Part shown: one piece after another, positions 60,123 through 64,000 of the stretch
Numbering within the stretch: the stretch's first letter is position 1
Layout: each line of letters opens with the position of its first letter
NCBI GenBank assembly: GCA_022575985.1
Contig: JAKSXM010000142.1
Coordinates: 806,001-870,000 of the forward strand
Direction: 5' to 3'
DNA from: Anagrus nilaparvatae
Lineage: Eukaryota > Arthropoda > Insecta > Hymenoptera > Mymaridae
Length of the DNA stretch: 64,000 nt
Position numbers and translations under genes: made by a program
Notes under the pieces: generated by a model
Database searches by the model: none
What the model was told of the DNA's origin: nothing
The model's input: the letters and a program-made list of their open reading frames with translations, nothing else

Positions 60123-60512
60123 AATTAAAAAAAAATATCTTTCTTGCATTGGTAAATTCGCTTACTAAATGTTTATTGAAGTTAAAGTCATGAATAAGTA
60201 TGTACATACATGCATATATCAATTGTATATACTATTTTTTAAAAAAACAATTTATGCAAAATTGTAACTCTCCTATTAAAAACTATTAATAATACCAATT
60301 AGGAACTTTTATGATAAATGTATAAACAGTATTTCTTATATTATCAAATATACCACATATATGCTTATTAGACTGTGTCTTATTTTTTTTTTTTTTTCGA
60401 TATTTTTTGGCTCCCCCCATTTTTTTCGAATCTTTTGGTCATAAAAAACACCCAACTCCAAGGATTTTGATTTTCGATTTTTTTAACCCGTGCCGCCGAG
60501 CACTTGAAGTTT

Positions 60513-61632
60513 CCCATTTAAATAACATGGGAATTTCGATGTATTAGCTTTGTAAATTTTTATTAATTTTGTTTTAAGAAGCTAGTTATTGCTGGAAAAC
60601 ATACTTTCATATGTTGGAAAGACATGCAAACAGCCCTGCATTCATTCCAAAGGGAATTCTGGGCCTAAATCGCAAATTTACATGTTGGCTAAATCATATA
60701 AAACAGGGTTTTTCGGTGATTTTCGATAAAACGTTGCAACCTCAAAAATTGACCAAAACACTTCTGGTTGGTCTCATTTTTTTGGTATAAGTGTCACCTT
60801 TTAAACGCCGCAAACCGCGTTCTTTTAAAATTGATTTTCTCATCACTATAGCCAATTAACCTAACGGTAATTTTCGACTAAAAATGACCAATTTTTTAAT
60901 TTTTTTAAATTGCTGTCAAAATTGTAACTTTTGACAAAATCGAGCTTTATAGGTCTTAAAAATTGTCTGCAAGTTTCAAATTTCCAAAAATTCTTTACTC
61001 ACCGCTTTTCAATAAGCTATTAACCAGAGATGAAAATTTAAAGTTAGAGTCCCAATTTTAGGATTTAAAGAAAAAGTCAATTTTTATAATTATCTTTGAA
61101 AAGCGATATCTTAAAAACTATTTGAAGAAAACAGACGATTAAAGAATTTTTGAAAACTTGAAGCTTGTAGAAAATTTTTTAGGCCTGTGAAACTTAATTT
61201 TGTCAAAAATTACAATTTTGGCAGCAGTTTAAACAAATTTAAAAATTGGTCATTTAGGGTCAAAAATTACCAGTAGGTTAACTGACTATAGTGCTGAGAA
61301 AATCAGTGATAAAAATATACGGTTTTCGACGTTTGAAAGGTGATACTTAGAGAAAAAAAAGAAGCCCTACCAGAAGTGTTTTGATCAATTTTTGAGGTTG
61401 CAGCTTTTTATCCAAAACTACCGAAAAACCCTGTTTTATAAGATTTAGCCAACATGTTAATTTGCGATTTAGGCCCAGAAGTCCCATTGGAATGAATGGA
61501 GGGTGGTTTTCATGTCTTTACAACATATGAAAGTATGTTTTCCAGCAATAACTAGCTTCTTAAAACATATTGCGGCCTCTGTAAAAAATTATAAAGCTTA
61601 AACCTCGAAATTCCCATGTTAAATAATATGGG
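60513..61632. repeat. 1.1-kb foldback with ~500-bp inverted arms
   Basis: The left arm (60513 to about 61010) and right arm (about 61100 to 61632) are inverted copies, well conserved at the outer ends. Paired words include aagaagctagttattgctgg, ggcctaaatcgcaaattta and ataaaacagggtttttcgg. A spacer of about 80 bases lies between aaccgcttttcaa-like and ttgaaaagcg words. No open frame is present. It may be a foldback transposon or a palindromic duplication, and could yield double-stranded RNA if transcribed. Confidence 0.75.
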
Positions 61633-62004
61633 AAAAATAAATAATATGAAAATATTCTCTTTCCATGTTTTAAATAATGGAATTTCATTGCTTGTTTATT
61701 GGAAGCATAATTCCTAGATTTAAAACCATCGATTTATTTCTATTTTACAATTTAGAAAAACGATCAAGTTACCCTCAATAGGCATCTTTTGATTGATTTT
61801 AGCAATCTTGTGGGGATTTTTATTAAATATTTAAAATTTCATGGTCAATTAACATATAAAATATTTCGTTTATCCACAATAGACAAATTTTAGTAACTTC
61901 TAACAGTTTATTCGGAATTCTCCTTGATTATATGTTCTTAGGCTCACTTAACACTAACATGATATCCAGTTTTACCAGATATGGACCAATCACCCACAAT
62001 ATAA

Positions 62005-63793
62005 AAAAATGACACGACAAGCCTTACAGTATAGTAACCTTAGGAAGTAGGCTATAATAAAAAACGACACGTTAAGCCTTACAGTAGCGTAACCTAAGGA
62101 AGTAGGCTATAATAAAAAACGACACGTCGAGCCTTACAGTAGCGTAACCTAAGGAAGTAGGCTATAATAAAAAACGACACGTCAAGCCTTACAGTAGCGT
62201 AACCTAAGGAAGTAGGCTATAATAAAAAACGACACGCCAAGACTTACAGTAACGTAACCTAAGGAAGTAGGCTATAATAAAATAACAACACGTCAAGCCT
62301 TACAGTAGCGTAACCTAAGGAAGTAGGCTATAATAAAAAACGACACGTTAAGCTTTACAGTAGCGTAACCTAAGGAAGTAGGCTATAATAAAAAACGACA
62401 CGTCGAGCCTTACAGTAGCGTAACCTAAGGAAGTAGGCTATAATAAAAAACGACACGTCAAGCCTTACAGTAGCGTAACCTAAGGAAGTAGGCTATAATA
62501 AAAAACGACACGCCAAGACTTACAGTAACGTAACCTAAGGAAGTAGGCTTTAATAAAATAACAACACGTCAAGCCTTACAGTAGCGTAACCTAAGGAAGT
62601 AGGCTATAATAAAAAATGACATGTCAAGCCTTACAGTAACATAACCTAAGGAAGTAGGCTATAATAAAATAACGACACGTCAAGCCTTACAGTAACGTAA
62701 CCTAAGGAAGTAGGTTATAATAAAAAACGAAACGCTAAGCCTTACAGTAGCGTAACCTAAGGAAGTAGGCTATAATAAAAAACACGTTAAGCCTTACAGT
62801 AGCGGAACCTAAGGAAGTAGGCTATAATAAAAAACGACACGCCAAGCCTTACAGTAACGTAACCTAAGGAAGTAGGCTATAAGAAAAAATACGTTAAGCC
62901 TTACAGTAGCGTAACCTAAGGAAGTAGGCTATAATAAAAAACGACACGTCAAGCCTTACAGTAACGTAACCTAAGGAAGTAGGCTATAATAAAAAACACG
63001 TTAAGCCTTACAGTAGCGTAACCTAAGGAAGTAGGGTATAATAAAAAACGACACGCCAAGCCTTACAGTAACGTAACCTAAGGAAGTAGGCTATAATAAA
63101 AAACACGTTAAGCCTTACAGTAGCGTAACCTTAGGAAGTAGGCTATAATAAAAAACGACACGCCAAGCCTTACAGTAACGTAACCTAAGGAAGTAGGCTA
63201 TAATAAAATAACGGCATGTCAAGCCTTACAGTAACGTAACCTAAGGTAAGTAGGCTATAATAAAAAACGACACGTTAAGCCTTACAGTAGCGTAACCTAA
63301 GGAAGTAGGCTATAATAAAAAATGACATGTCAAGCCTTACAGTAACATAACCTAAGGAAGTAGGCTATAATAAAATAACGACACGTCAAGCCTTACAGTA
63401 ACGTAACCTAAGGAAGTAGGTTATAATAAAAAACGAAACGCTAAGCCTTACAGTAGCGTAACCTAAGGTAGTAGGCTATAATAAAAAACACGTTAAGCCT
63501 TACAGTAGCGGAACCTAAGGAAGTAGGCTATAATAAAAAACGACACGCCAAGCCTTACAGTAACGTAACCTAAGGAAGTAGGCTATAGTAAAAAACGACA
63601 CGTCAAGCCTTACAGTAGCGTAACCTAAGGAAATAGGCTATAATAATATAACGACACGTCAAGCCATACAGTAGTGTAACCTAAGGAAATAGGCTATAAT
63701 AAAATAACGACACGTCAAGCCTTACACTAACATAACCTAAGGAAAAAGACTATAATAAAAAAGTGACAAGTTAAGCCTTACACCAACACAACG
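62005..63793 (+). repeat. satellite array of ~55-bp units with higher-order repeats
   Basis: About 33 units, mostly 55 bp and some about 48 bp, share gccttacagtagcgtaacct and aaggaagtaggctataataa. Variants recur in order. A five-unit block (62.05-62.33 kb) is followed by a near-identical one (62.33-62.60 kb). A second series, marked by aatgacatgtc, aataacgacacgtc, acgaaacgcta and gcggaacc variants, appears at 62.61-62.87 kb and again at 63.31-63.56 kb. Each unit has an imperfect dyad (AGCCTTAC / GTAGGCT). Outer units at both edges are the most diverged. Confidence 0.9.
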
Positions 63794-64000
63794 TAAAATT
63801 TGGAGACAAAAATTTTCAAATAATTAAGTATCAGGTCAGTTTTTTTCTCGATTTTTTTTGAGTTTTTTTTGGTGACAAAAACTTTAATAAAAAATTTTTC
63901 AAATCATTAATTATCAGATCCAATAAATCTATTAAATCCGAGTTTTCTAAAATTATTACTTTCATTGAAAAGTATTATTAGGTATTACGTCCAAAAATAA
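63794..64000. other. flank of the satellite with a short direct repeat
   Basis: Two loose direct copies of a phrase like gacaaaaa...ttttcaaat...attaagtatcaggtc (63.81 and 63.88 kb) follow the array. No gene is seen before the window ends. Confidence 0.4.

Noticed and set aside
62005..63793. CRISPR-like array
   Set aside because: The repeats are contiguous ~55-bp satellite units without unique spacers, in a eukaryotic genome.

Overview
The window is a very AT-rich stretch of an insect nuclear genome with spliced genes, GT-AG introns, an insect odorant receptor and no bacterial features. A parasitoid wasp (Hymenoptera, possibly a braconid such as an aphidiine) is my best guess. The reasons are the extreme AT content, an ankyrin protein with a PRANC-like C-terminus (a combination known from parasitoid wasps, Wolbachia and poxviruses) and a 7tm_6 odorant receptor. 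The species is inference.

Layout. (1) 1-34.6 kb, + strand: the 3' two thirds of the giant protocadherin gene fat (ft). Seventeen exons (7124-34628) splice in one uninterrupted frame of 3,295 codons plus stop. They encode about eighteen cadherin repeats, EGF modules, two laminin-G domains, a transmembrane helix and a cytoplasmic tail of about 500 residues. The 5' exons lie before the window. The upstream introns are 2-7 kb long; the downstream ones are about 70-120 bases. (2) 35.3-39 kb: repeats, including a 2.06-kb element with inverted ends of about 110 bp and a nested tandem array. (3) 39.1-40.7 kb, + strand: an F-box/leucine-rich protein gene. (4) 43.4-44.4 kb, - strand: a homolog of vertebrate C1orf198 (DUF4706). 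(5) 45.2-48.4 kb, - strand: a two-exon ankyrin-repeat gene with a PRANC/F-box-like end. (6) 50.8-53.5 kb, + strand: a five-exon odorant receptor. (7) 54.9-55.2 kb, - strand: a small frameshifted gene for a predicted secreted peptide. (8) 55.6-64 kb: repeats only, comprising a MITE, a GATC-rich minisatellite, a ~125-bp repeat family, a 1.1-kb foldback and a 1.8-kb satellite of ~55-bp units with higher-order structure.

The most unusual signal lies inside the long fat introns. Eight copies of a 17-base motif (TTCTCGMAAGHGAAATG) occur on both strands between 0.1 and 20.6 kb. Each is followed after exactly 12 bp by a TATA box, with unrelated sequence further downstream. That is the layout of insect U6-type (PSEA + TATA) RNA polymerase III promoters, and it suggests a cluster of undescribed small-RNA transcription units inside a protein-coding gene. 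No copy was found in the remaining 43 kb.

The genes do not form one pathway. Fat is a cell-surface receptor of planar polarity and Hippo signalling. The F-box protein and the PRANC-like ankyrin protein may both be substrate adaptors for SCF-type ubiquitin ligases. The receptor is an odorant-gated channel subunit.
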